The translations under genes and the position numbers were made by a program. A model generated the notes under the pieces. It ran no database searches and had not been told where the DNA came from. It saw only the letters and a program-made list of their open reading frames with translations. From NCBI GenBank assembly GCA_051814705.1, contig JBPWQW010000006.1, positions 62,001 to 126,000 on the forward strand: a stretch of DNA of 64,000 nt. Reading direction: 5' to 3'. This document shows positions 24,514-32,338 of this stretch, piece by piece (the first letter of the stretch is position 1; each line of letters begins with the position of its first letter). The stretch is from Geojedonia sp051814705. GTDB taxonomy: Bacteria > Bacteroidota > Bacteroidia > Flavobacteriales > Flavobacteriaceae.

Positions 24514-27297
24514 TTAAAGCTTAGCCTTCAAAAAACTACCAGTAATAGAATTTTTATTTTTCACTAACGCTTCTGGAGTACCTTGTGCAATAAGCTGTCC
24601 ACCGCGTTCTCCGCCTTCAGGACCCAAATCAATAATATAATCGGCACATTTAATAAGTTCCAAATTATGCTCAATGACGATAATGGAATGTCCTTGGTTA
24701 ATTAAGGCTTGAAAGGATTTCAGCAATTTTTTAATATCATGGAAATGCAAACCTGTAGTAGGTTCATCAAAAATAAAGAGGGCATTGTTGCTTTTGGTGC
24801 CTTTCCCTAAAAAAGAAGCCAACTTTATACGCTGTGCCTCACCACCAGAAAGCGTAGAGGAGCTTTGTCCTAAGGTTACATAACCTAAACCTACATCCTG
24901 AAGTGGTTGCAATTTATTTTTTATTTTATCTTGTTTGTTTTCTTCAAAAAAAGCGATGGCATCATCGATGGTCAGTTTTAAAATATCGTCGATAGTTTTG
25001 TTTTTAAACGTGACTTCCAAAACTTCTTTTTTAAACCGTTTACCTTTACAGGTTTCACATTCTAAATGTACATCGGCCATAAACTGCATTTCTATGGTCA
25101 CTTCACCTTCACCTTTGCAGGTTTCACATCGACCACCATCCACATTAAAACTAAAATGTTTGGCTTGATAATTTCTAATCTTACTTAATTTTTGGTTTGC
25201 AAATAGTGCTCTAATGTCATCGTAAGCTTTTATGTAGGTCACCGGATTAGAACGCGAAGAGCGACCAATGGGGTTTTGATCAACAAACTCAATATGATTG
25301 ATAGTACTAAAATTTCCCTTCAATTCGGTGAACTGGCCAGCTTTATCCCCAAAGTCAGTCAGTTTTTTTTGCAATGCGGGGAAAAGGATTTTTTTGACCA
25401 AGGTACTTTTTCCACTTCCCGAAACTCCAGTAATCACGGTCAACATTTCAAGGGGAAAACTGATGTCAATATTTTTGAGGTTATGTTCTCGAGCCCCAAT
25501 GATATCAACATGATATTTGGAAGTACGACGATTTTTTGGAACTTCAATTTCGAGGGCTCCATTTAAATATTGGGCTGTTAATGAATTTGAATTTAATATA
25601 TCCTCGAAGCTTCCAGTAGCGACCACTTCACCACCAAAAGTACCCGCTTCAGGGCCGATATCGATGATTTCATCTGCAGCTCGCATGATATCTTCATCGT
25701 GTTCAACTACAATCACAGTATTGCCCAAATCCCGTAAAGCCAGAAGTACTTTAATAAGTTTTTGAGTGTCTTTTGGGTGCAAACCTATACTGGGTTCGTC
25801 TAAAATATACATGGAACCCACTAAACTACTTCCTAAAGACGTTGCCAAATTAATTCTTTGGCTTTCTCCACCAGATAAGGTGTTGGAGCGTCGATTAAGT
25901 GTTAAGTAATCTAAACCGACATTAGACAAAAAGGAAAGGCGGTTGATGATTTCTTTAAGAAGGCGTTCGGCGATCTTTGTATCATGATCATTTAGTTCTA
26001 ACTGATTAAAGAAGTTGGCGAGTTGGTCCAAAGGCATTTCTACCAAATCTGTTATAGTTGCACCTTGTATTTTTATATAATTAGCTTCTGGTCGTAACCG
26101 TTTGCCATGGCAGAAATTGCATTTGGTTTTGCCTCGATAACGTGACAACATGACTCGGTTTTGAATTTTATAGGCCTTAGCTTCCAACTCTTCAAAAAAT
26201 GAATTTAATCCTTCAAAATGAGCATTGCCTTCCCAAACCAAATGCTTTTGGGCATCAGTAAGTTGGAAATAAGGTTTATGGATTGGAAAATCAAATTTAT
26301 GGGAGTTATTGACCAATTGATCTCTATACCAACTCATGCTTTCTCCATGCCAAGGGAAAATGGCATTTTCATAAATGGATAGTCCTGTATTTGGAATCAC
26401 TAATTCTTCATCTATACCAATAAGGTCACCATAGCCTTCACATTTTGGACAGGCACCATAAGGATTGTTAAAACTGAACACATGCACATTTGGTTCTAAA
26501 AATGTCATGCCGTCCAATTCAAATTTATTATTAAAAATTTGCTGTTTGTTATTAGAAAGTGCTTCAATGGCACAAGTACCTTTACCTTCAAAAAAAGCAG
26601 TTTCTATAGCATCGGCTAGACGATTGTAAAAATCATTTTCATGTTTGACAATAATGCGGTCTACAACAAGATCAATATCTGTTTTGATATCTTTTTTAAT
26701 AACATCTTCTATCCTTAAAACCTCATTTTGATATTTAACCCTTGCGTATCCTTGTTGCTGCAAAACTTTAAGTTTATCGGCCATTGCACGTCCATTTTCC
26801 AAAATAATAGGGGAGAGGAGCAGCAGTTTTTCACCTTCGTCTAATTGTTTTATATGGGAAATGACATCCGAAGTCGTATGCTTTTTGACCAATTTACCAG
26901 AAATTGGTGAGTAGGTTTTCCCAATTCTTGCAAAAAGTAATTTCAAATAGTCATAAATTTCGGTGGTTGTGCCAACTGTAGAACGCGGATTAGTTGAATT
27001 TACCTTTTGTTCAATGGCTATAGCTGGAGCTATACCTTTAATATAATCGACTTTTGGTTTGTTTAAGCGTCCTAAAAACTGGCGGGCATAGCTTGAAAGG
27101 CTTTCAACATAACGGCGTTGTCCTTCAGCATATAAGGTATCAAAAGCTAAACTTGACTTTCCAGAACCAGATAAACCAGTAATGACCACTAATTTATTAC
27201 GAGGGATAACGACATCTATATTTTTTAAATTGTGCAGCTTAGCCCCTTTAATAATAATATTTTGCTTAGGATTTACTTCAGAAATGTTGATGGCCAT
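24514..27297 (-). CDS. uvrA: UvrABC excinuclease subunit A
   Basis: UvrA recognises bulky DNA damage in nucleotide excision repair. The 927-residue protein has two ABC ATPase halves: Walker A GLSGSGKSSLAFDT and signature LSGGESQRINLA in the first, GVSGSGKSTLVKKI and LSGGEAQRIKLA in the second. The C-terminal zinc finger is intact (CETCKGEGEV and CETCKGKRFKKE). A longer frame reaches ATG 27333, but that start lies upstream of a -7 box at 27322-27329, so the ATG at 27297 (MAINISEV) is used; length then fits the family. Confidence 0.95.
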   Translation of the reverse strand: MAINISEVNPKQNIIIKGAKLHNLKNIDVVIPRNKLVVITGLSGSGKSSLAFDTLYAEGQRRYVESLSSYARQFLGRLNKPKVDYIKGIAPAIAIEQKVNSTNPRSTVGTTTEIYDYLKLLFARIGKTYSPISGKLVKKHTTSDVISHIKQLDEGEKLLLLSPIILENGRAMADKLKVLQQQGYARVKYQNEVLRIEDVIKKDIKTDIDLVVDRIIVKHENDFYNRLADAIETAFFEGKGTCAIEALSNNKQQIFNNKFELDGMTFLEPNVHVFSFNNPYGACPKCEGYGDLIGIDEELVIPNTGLSIYENAIFPWHGESMSWYRDQLVNNSHKFDFPIHKPYFQLTDAQKHLVWEGNAHFEGLNSFFEELEAKAYKIQNRVMLSRYRGKTKCNFCHGKRLRPEANYIKIQGATITDLVEMPLDQLANFFNQLELNDHDTKIAERLLKEIINRLSFLSNVGLDYLTLNRRSNTLSGGESQRINLATSLGSSLVGSMYILDEPSIGLHPKDTQKLIKVLLALRDLGNTVIVVEHDEDIMRAADEIIDIGPEAGTFGGEVVATGSFEDILNSNSLTAQYLNGALEIEVPKNRRTSKYHVDIIGAREHNLKNIDISFPLEMLTVITGVSGSGKSTLVKKILFPALQKKLTDFGDKAGQFTELKGNFSTINHIEFVDQNPIGRSSRSNPVTYIKAYDDIRALFANQKLSKIRNYQAKHFSFNVDGGRCETCKGEGEVTIEMQFMADVHLECETCKGKRFKKEVLEVTFKNKTIDDILKLTIDDAIAFFEENKQDKIKNKLQPLQDVGLGYVTLGQSSSTLSGGEAQRIKLASFLGKGTKSNNALFIFDEPTTGLHFHDIKKLLKSFQALINQGHSIIVIEHNLELIKCADYIIDLGPEGGERGGQLIAQGTPEALVKNKNSITGSFLKAKL

Positions 27298-27321
27298 TGA
27301 GTTTTGGTTCTTAAAGATTTG

Positions 27322-27329
27322 CAAAGATA
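27322..27329 (-). promoter_or_regulatory. -7 element of uvrA
   Basis: On the minus strand the bases read TATCTTTG, 24 bases before the ATG at 27297. It rules out the longer start at 27333. Confidence 0.55.
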
Positions 27330-27390
27330 CCATAAGTATTTCATCTTGGAAAACTGTTTATTATGGAATAATATGATATATTTTAGAAGT

Positions 27391-27426
27391 TTTTTTGCAT
27401 TTTTGGAATGTTTGTTGTTATATTTG
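27391..27426 (+). promoter_or_regulatory. Promoter of the ECF sigma factor gene
   Basis: TTTTTTG ending at 27397 and TATATTTG at 27419-27426 are 21 bases apart. The predicted transcript has a leader of about 90-100 bases, long for this genome, holding the inverted repeat described separately. Confidence 0.6.
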
Positions 27427-27465
27427 GTCATTAAACAATTAAAATTCTTTCGCCTATAACATAAG

Positions 27466-27526
27466 ATTACTTTAAAAATTAACCCCAAGCTAAGAAGACT
27501 ACAGCTTCTAGGCCGTTTAAAGTAAT
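27466..27526 (+). promoter_or_regulatory. Folded leader ending at the sigma factor start codon
   Basis: ATTACTTTAAA (27466-27476) and TTTAAAGTAAT (27516-27526) are perfect 11-base inverted repeats. Between them an inner hairpin can form (CTAAGAAG with CTTCTAG, loop ACTACAG, one bulged A). The right outer arm includes the first bases of the start codon at 27525, so the structure could limit translation. Confidence 0.5.
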
Positions 27527-28115
27527 GATTATGAGATACGAACTTATCACTGATGCCGTACTAGTAAGGAATTATATTGAAGGTGATGAAAATGCACTTT
27601 CGATTTTAATTTATAGGCACAAACAAAAAATTTACAGTTTTATTTATTCAAAAGTATTCGATAGAGATATCACCGAGGATATTTTTCAAGATACCTTTAT
27701 AAAGGTCATTAAAACACTCAAACTTAGAAAATATAATGAGGAGGGTAAATTTTTACCATGGGTTATGCGCATTGCCCATAATTTGGTTATCGATCATTTT
27801 AGAAGAAATAGTCGTATGCCCAAATTTGACAACTCCGGTGAGTTTAGCATTTTTTCTGTTTTAGGAGACACGTCGTTAAATGCTGAAAAACAACTTATTA
27901 AAGAGCAAGTTGAGACTGATATCAGGCGCCTTATAGAAGAACTTCCTGAAGATCAAAAAGAAGTTCTTGTGATGCGTATGTATAACGATTTGAGCTTTAA
28001 AGAAATTTCAGATCGGACTGGAGTTAGTATTAATACAGCTTTAGGAAGAATGCGTTATGCTCTTATTAACTTAAGAAAGGTCATTGAAAAAAATAATATT
28101 ATTTTGACAAATTAA
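27525..28115 (+). CDS. ECF-type RNA polymerase sigma factor
   Basis: The 196-residue protein has sigma region 2 (about residues 15-90, with IYSFIYSKVFDRDITEDIFQDTFIKV and MRIAHNLVIDHFRR) and region 4 (about 130-185, with LPEDQKEVLVMRMYNDLSFKEIS and the helix-turn-helix GVSINTALGRMRYALINLRK). It directs RNA polymerase to a private set of promoters. No membrane anti-sigma factor follows; instead a 47-residue ORF does. The start may be ATG 27525 or ATG 27531. The long structured leader suggests control after transcription initiation. Confidence 0.88.
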   Translation: MIMRYELITDAVLVRNYIEGDENALSILIYRHKQKIYSFIYSKVFDRDITEDIFQDTFIKVIKTLKLRKYNEEGKFLPWVMRIAHNLVIDHFRRNSRMPKFDNSGEFSIFSVLGDTSLNAEKQLIKEQVETDIRRLIEELPEDQKEVLVMRMYNDLSFKEISDRTGVSINTALGRMRYALINLRKVIEKNNIILTN

Positions 28116-28171
28116 AACAATAAAAGAAGTTTTGCTGCGTTGGAATGGTATACAAACCTAAAATTTTAATA

Positions 28172-28315
28172 ATGGCAAAACTTTACTCTGAAACCCACAA
28201 AAAAATAGAAACCCTGAATCCAAAAGAGGAAACCATTAATTTTCTTTTGAGTTACTCAAAGGCTTTAAGTGTTATTAATTGTAATAAAATGAAGTTTGAA
28301 GCACTTCTGAATTAA
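28172..28315 (+). CDS. Small 47-residue protein downstream of the sigma factor
   Basis: An ATG at 28172 opens a 47-residue frame (starts MAKLYSETHKKIETLNPKEE, ends KMKFEALLN) that stops at 28315. It lies 56 bases after the sigma factor and right before a strong terminator, so it is probably cotranscribed. It has no membrane helix or signal peptide; the sequence suggests two short amphipathic helices. I do not recognise a domain. Its place suggests a regulator of the sigma factor or a stress-response small protein, but that is inference. Confidence 0.6.
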   Translation: MAKLYSETHKKIETLNPKEETINFLLSYSKALSVINCNKMKFEALLN

Positions 28316-28321
28316 ACTTTG

Positions 28322-28358
28322 AAAAGTCCTGATTTGTTAGTCGTCAGGACTTTTTTAT
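28322..28358. terminator. Bidirectional terminator between the sigma unit and nth
   Basis: AAAGTCCTGA (28323-28332) pairs with TCAGGACTTT (28344-28353) and is followed by T residues. The right arm contains the nth stop codon and last codons (28344-28353), so the terminator is embedded in the nth 3' end. Confidence 0.85.
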
Positions 28359-29003
28359 TTTATAATACTCCTTAAGTACCGAAGCTCTACCAATGGTTTT
28401 TGTTATGAGGTCTTTCTCTAAATTCCAGCCTCTAGCAGGAGAATACTCTCGTCCATACCAAATGATTTGAAGGTGTAAATCGTTCCATAATGATTCTGGA
28501 AATAAACGTTTAGCATCTTTTTCGGTTTGCACAACATTTTTTCCATTGCTAAAGTTCCAACGGTACATCAATCTATGAATATGAGTGTCTACAGGAAAAG
28601 CAGGAATACCAAAAGCTTGCGATAGTACTACAGCGGCTGTTTTATGACCTACGGCTGGTAATGCTTCTAATTCTTCATAAGTTTTAGGTACTTTTCCATC
28701 ATGTTTTTCAATTAAAATTTTTGATAAACCATAGATACCTTTACTTTTCATAGGAGATAAGCCTACGGGCTTAATGATTGCCCTAATATCTTCCACTGTA
28801 AGTTTCACCATGTCATAAGGGTTATCGGCTTCTTTAAATAGTAGTGGTGTAATTTTATTGACCCTAACATCGGTGCTTTGTGCAGACATGAGCACTGCGA
28901 TTAACAAAGTATAAGGATCTTTATGTTCTAAAGGGACGGGAATTGTTGGATAGAGTTTATTTAACGTATCAATAACAAATTTTACCTTTTGTTGCTTGGT
29001 CAT
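28344..29003 (-). CDS. nth: Endonuclease III, lacking the iron-sulfur cluster cysteines
   Basis: This DNA glycosylase/AP lyase removes oxidised pyrimidines in base excision repair. The 219-residue protein has the helix-hairpin-helix LPAVGHKTAAVV with catalytic Lys121 and the catalytic Asp139 in VDTHIHRL, at the same spacing as in Escherichia coli Nth. The C-terminal four-cysteine cluster loop is replaced: after WYGREYSPARGW there is NLEKDLITKTIG with no Cys, and the whole protein contains none. It is thus a cluster-free Nth. The gene is divergent from bcp, with overlapping promoters. Confidence 0.9.
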   Translation of the reverse strand: MTKQQKVKFVIDTLNKLYPTIPVPLEHKDPYTLLIAVLMSAQSTDVRVNKITPLLFKEADNPYDMVKLTVEDIRAIIKPVGLSPMKSKGIYGLSKILIEKHDGKVPKTYEELEALPAVGHKTAAVVLSQAFGIPAFPVDTHIHRLMYRWNFSNGKNVVQTEKDAKRLFPESLWNDLHLQIIWYGREYSPARGWNLEKDLITKTIGRASVLKEYYKIKKS

Positions 29004-29017
29004 AAGTTGTACTTTTG
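28989..29017 (+). promoter_or_regulatory. bcp promoter
   Basis: TTG at 28989-28991 and TACTTTTG at 29010-29017 are 18 bases apart, upstream of the ATG at 29040. The -33 part lies within the first codons of nth. Confidence 0.6.
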
Positions 29018-29025
29018 CAAGACAT

Positions 29026-29033
29026 CAAAGATA
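29026..29033 (-). promoter_or_regulatory. -7 element of nth
   Basis: On the minus strand the bases read TATCTTTG, 23 bases before the nth ATG at 29003. It lies downstream of the bcp -7 box, so the two promoters face each other. Confidence 0.5.
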
Positions 29034-29039
29034 ACAAAT

Positions 29040-29501
29040 ATGACTAAATTAAAACCAGGGGATAAAGCTCCAAATTTTACAGCAAACGATGAGCAAGGCA
29101 ACTCTATTTCACTGTCAGATTATAAAGGAAAAAAGCTTGTCGTGTTTTTTTATCCTGCAGCAAATACGCCTACTTGCACTATTGAAGCCTGTAATTTAAG
29201 AGACCACTATACAGATTTGACTGAAAAAGGCTATGAAATCTTAGGGGTTAGTGCCGATAGCCCAAAAAAACAATCCAATTTTAAAAAGAAATTCAAATTT
29301 CCATATCCACTTTTAGCAGATGAGGATAAAGCGGTTATTAAGGCTTTTGATGTTTGGGGTCCAAAAAAATTTATGGGTAGAACCTATGATGGAATTCACA
29401 GGTTAACATTTGTGATAGATGAACAGGGTATTATAGAAAAAATTATTGATGATGTAAAAGCAAAGAAACATGCTTTTCAGATTCTGGGACAAGAAAATTA
29501 A
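29040..29501 (+). CDS. bcp: Thiol peroxidase of the Bcp/PrxQ type
   Basis: This peroxiredoxin reduces hydroperoxides with thioredoxin. The 153-residue protein shows GDKAPNFTANDEQGNSISLSDYKGK, then the active site NTPTCTIEACNLRD with peroxidatic Cys46 and resolving Cys51, the five-residue spacing of atypical two-Cys Bcp enzymes. A 17-residue longer frame from 28989 is rejected because it would start inside the promoter. It sits beside nth: peroxide defence and oxidative base repair genes share a promoter region. Confidence 0.95.
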   Translation: MTKLKPGDKAPNFTANDEQGNSISLSDYKGKKLVVFFYPAANTPTCTIEACNLRDHYTDLTEKGYEILGVSADSPKKQSNFKKKFKFPYPLLADEDKAVIKAFDVWGPKKFMGRTYDGIHRLTFVIDEQGIIEKIIDDVKAKKHAFQILGQEN

Positions 29502-29503
29502 AT

Positions 29504-30976
29504 CTATAGCTTTCTAATCCGATCTTTTCTTAAAACAATTGGCTTTCTAGTATAGCCAAACATGCGGTAGTCCTTAATCAAATCAGTTACACCATTAGGT
29601 AACATATGTGACCAACCTTTTTTTCCGTCGCAAATCATCTGCAAGACTTCCCTAGAGAAAATATTAAGTACTTCTGGATCGTAGTCTTTAATATCGCCAA
29701 CCTTTCCGTTGTATTTAAAGAACTTATACAATTCTTTCATGCGTGGATGTACTTTTAAATTTTCACTGGTAATTAATTCTCCAGTTTCAGCATCGAGCAT
29801 GGGATATAAATAAACTTTTAAATCTTTAAAAAATAATTTTCCAAAGGCTTCAAGTATTCCTCCACTTAAATGGCGGTAATATTTTTCATCAAAAATATCG
29901 ACGAGGTTATTGACACCCATGGCTAAGCCCATGCGGTTTTTTGTATATTGAGAAAAATATTCGACCAGCTTGTAATACTCTTGAAAATTTGAAATCAAAA
30001 CGGTTTGACCTAGAGAACAAAGCAAATCAGCCCGGTCCATAAAATCCTGTTCATCAATTTCTCCTTCTGCACGTAAATTAGAGAGCGTAATTTCAAAAAT
30101 CACTTTTGTGTTTTCTTTTGTCACCCTATTCTCTTCGAGAAACATACTGTATGATTTATGAAACATGTCCATATTGACCTTGGTAACAGGTCTAAAGCTG
30201 CCCCGAAGGGTTAATATGTTTTTCTTGTATAACTCTCTAGCCGGTAACACATTGGTGCCATTGGGAGAAAACATGACGGCATCTGTCATCCCATTTTTTA
30301 CCAATTGTAAACTCATTAAGCGATTATCGACATCTTTAAACGCAGGACCTGAGAAGTTAACGGTATCAATTTCTATTTGGTCTTTGTTTAAATGGTCATA
30401 TAAATAACGAAGTAACTTTTTTGGTTCATTAAATTTATAAAATGCTCCATATATAAGATTAAGACCTAAAATGCCAAGGGTCTCTTGTTGTAATCGCGCA
30501 TCCGTTTCTTTAAAGCGTAAATGCAATACAATTTCGTTATAGTCTTGGTCGGAATCCAGTTGATACTTTATGCCTACCCAGCCATGACCTTTAAATTGTT
30601 TGGCAAAATCTATGGTTGCAACGGTATTGGCAAATGCAAAAAACATTTTGTTGGGGTGCTTGTCCCGGGTGATGCGGTGTTCTATGAGGTCAATTTCATA
30701 AGACAGCATTTTACGTAACCGCACCTCTGTTACATAACGGGCATCTTCTCCAATGCCATAAATAGCATCACTAAAATCTTTGTCATAGGCCGACATGGCT
30801 TTTGCAATGGTGCCAGAGGCACCTCCCGCTCTAAAAAAATGTCGAACGGTTTCCTGTCCAGCACCAATTTCGGCGAAAGTCCCGTAAATGTTTTCATTAA
30901 GATTGATTCGAAGGGCTTTAGTTTTTAATGAAGGAATTTCTTCAAATTCTTTATCTCCTTTTAGAGTAATTTCCAT
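29504..30976 (-). CDS. Conserved cytoplasmic protein of unknown function
   Basis: The 490-residue protein has no signal peptide or membrane helix. Its N-terminal part holds the striking segment INLNENIYGTFAEIGAGQE followed by VRHFFRAGGASGTIAKAMSAYD, which I know as a conserved signature of a bacterial family without assigned function; database names such as TonB receptor or nucleotide adenylyltransferase for its relatives do not fit what is visible here. The rest is mixed alpha/beta. The GAGQE and RAGGASGT loops could be a phosphate-binding site, but this is speculation. It is divergent from the MBL hydrolase gene. Confidence 0.8.
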   Translation of the reverse strand: MEITLKGDKEFEEIPSLKTKALRINLNENIYGTFAEIGAGQETVRHFFRAGGASGTIAKAMSAYDKDFSDAIYGIGEDARYVTEVRLRKMLSYEIDLIEHRITRDKHPNKMFFAFANTVATIDFAKQFKGHGWVGIKYQLDSDQDYNEIVLHLRFKETDARLQQETLGILGLNLIYGAFYKFNEPKKLLRYLYDHLNKDQIEIDTVNFSGPAFKDVDNRLMSLQLVKNGMTDAVMFSPNGTNVLPARELYKKNILTLRGSFRPVTKVNMDMFHKSYSMFLEENRVTKENTKVIFEITLSNLRAEGEIDEQDFMDRADLLCSLGQTVLISNFQEYYKLVEYFSQYTKNRMGLAMGVNNLVDIFDEKYYRHLSGGILEAFGKLFFKDLKVYLYPMLDAETGELITSENLKVHPRMKELYKFFKYNGKVGDIKDYDPEVLNIFSREVLQMICDGKKGWSHMLPNGVTDLIKDYRMFGYTRKPIVLRKDRIRKL

Positions 30977-31003
30977 CTTTGAATCTTGGTTAATGCATGA
31001 TTA

Positions 31004-31011
31004 CAAAGGTA
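31004..31011 (-). promoter_or_regulatory. -7 element of the 490-residue protein gene
   Basis: On the minus strand the bases read TACCTTTG, an exact TAnnTTTG match 28 bases before the ATG at 30976. Confidence 0.5.
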
Positions 31012-31043
31012 TAAAAATAGCATGGTATAAGAAAAAATAACCT

Positions 31044-31051
31044 TACTTTTG
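31044..31051 (+). promoter_or_regulatory. -7 element of the MBL-fold hydrolase gene
   Basis: TACTTTTG at 31044-31051 overlaps an upstream TTG that could be read as a start. That excludes the TTG at 31049 and points to the TTG at 31070. Confidence 0.5.
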
Positions 31052-31069
31052 TTTATAAACTTTATTAGA

Positions 31070-31831
31070 TTGAAAATTACTTTTTTGGGCACGGGAACAT
31101 CACAGGGAATTCCAGTGATAGGAAGCCATCATCCTGTATGTTTAAGCAAAAATCCAAAAGATAAACGTTTACGGGTTTCTGTTCTTATAGAATGGGAAAA
31201 ATACAGCTATGTTATTGATTGTGGCCCCGATTTCAGGCAGCAAATGCTCAACGCAAAATGCACTAGAATAGATGGTATCATTTATACCCATGAACATGCC
31301 GATCACACGTCTGGTTTGGACGATATCAGACCATTCTTTTTTAAGCAAGGCGATATTCCAATTTATGCACATAAACGCGTGTTGAAATCATTAGAAAAAC
31401 GGTTTGATTATATTTTTGAAACTCAGGACAAATACCCTGGAGCTCCAGGAGTAATTGGATTCGAAGTTGAAAACAAACCTTTTAAACTAGGAAATTTAGA
31501 TATTGTCCCTATTGAAGGAATGCATGACAAGCTTCAGGTATTTGGATATCGATTTAAAGATTTTGCGTATTTGACCGATATGAATAAGGTTGAAGATAAA
31601 GAAATAGAAAAGTTGAAAAATCTTAAGGTTTTGGTGATAAATGCATTAAGAATAGAGCCTCACAATTCTCATTTTAACTTAGAAGAAGCTCTAAATTTTA
31701 TTAATCAAGTCAATCCTCAAAAGGCTTATTTAACACACATTAGTGCCATGTTGGGATTTCATGACGAAGTGCAACAAAAACTTCCAGCAAACGTTTTTTT
31801 AGCTTATGATAACTTACAAATAACTCTATAA
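31070..31831 (+). CDS. Metallo-beta-lactamase-fold hydrolase (PhnP-like)
   Basis: The 253-residue protein begins KITFLGTGTSQGIPVIG, has VIDCGPDFRQQML and the metal motif THEHADHTSGLDD (HxHxDH), then MHDKLQVFGYRF and a late TDMN and NSHFNLEEAL/YLTHIS pattern, as in the PhnP/RNase Z-like branch of MBL hydrolases. It should be a cytoplasmic dinuclear-metal phosphodiesterase; the substrate (for example cyclic phosphates or lipoyl-like esters) is not determined. A start is set at TTG 31070 because no ATG precedes the conserved first strand. Confidence 0.85.
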   Translation: MKITFLGTGTSQGIPVIGSHHPVCLSKNPKDKRLRVSVLIEWEKYSYVIDCGPDFRQQMLNAKCTRIDGIIYTHEHADHTSGLDDIRPFFFKQGDIPIYAHKRVLKSLEKRFDYIFETQDKYPGAPGVIGFEVENKPFKLGNLDIVPIEGMHDKLQVFGYRFKDFAYLTDMNKVEDKEIEKLKNLKVLVINALRIEPHNSHFNLEEALNFINQVNPQKAYLTHISAMLGFHDEVQQKLPANVFLAYDNLQITL

Positions 31832-31834
31832 ATT

Positions 31835-32332
31835 ATGAAGCGTAAAATATTTATGTACCTGTTTATCTTTTCAGTATTGCTGATATTGTTTCAGTATATG
31901 AATTCAAAAAGCATCATTGAAGATTACGATAAGAAGTTGTCCAAAACGGAAGTACGAGAAAAGATCTATAAAGATTCCGTCCAGAATTTAATGGATGAAA
32001 ATTTTGAACTCAAGCGGTTTAGCTTAGAGTTTAATGACGATGCTATGAGTTATTTTGAAGATCAGGGTTATAAGATATCAGAGCTTATACCTTTTATTAA
32101 AGATGAACTTTACAATCTCAATGTTTATGAAGGGGACGACCATCCGTTAGTGCCCTATGCTTCTATGACGGGAAACAAAATGCTTATTAATTCTGTTAGG
32201 CTATTAAATCACAAATGGATTATTGCAAATTTTACAGATGGTAAATATTGGGGTGAGATGCTTTTAACCTATGAAATTGAGGACAATCAACACTTAAAAT
32301 TCAAACTTTTAGATTATTTGCTGTACCATTAA
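31835..32332 (+). CDS. Membrane-anchored protein of unknown function
   Basis: The 165-residue product has one N-terminal membrane helix (YLFIFSVLLILFQYM, residues about 8-22), a coiled-coil-prone charged stretch (about 25-65, with EDYDKKLSKTEVREKIYKD) and a folded C-terminal domain with KWIIANFTDGKYWGEMLLTYEI. It begins 3 bases after the MBL gene and is almost surely cotranscribed. I do not recognise the family; it probably sits in the periplasm, anchored to the inner membrane. Confidence 0.7.
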   Translation: MKRKIFMYLFIFSVLLILFQYMNSKSIIEDYDKKLSKTEVREKIYKDSVQNLMDENFELKRFSLEFNDDAMSYFEDQGYKISELIPFIKDELYNLNVYEGDDHPLVPYASMTGNKMLINSVRLLNHKWIIANFTDGKYWGEMLLTYEIEDNQHLKFKLLDYLLYH

Positions 32333-32338
32333 TGGTAA

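Noticed and set aside
27298..27333. Longer uvrA N-terminus from ATG 27333
   Set aside because: The start would lie upstream of the -7 box at 27322-27329, and the added residues are not part of the family.
28989..29039. Longer Bcp N-terminus from 28989
   Set aside because: The upstream codons are promoter sequence, and the family starts at MTKLKPGDKAPNF.
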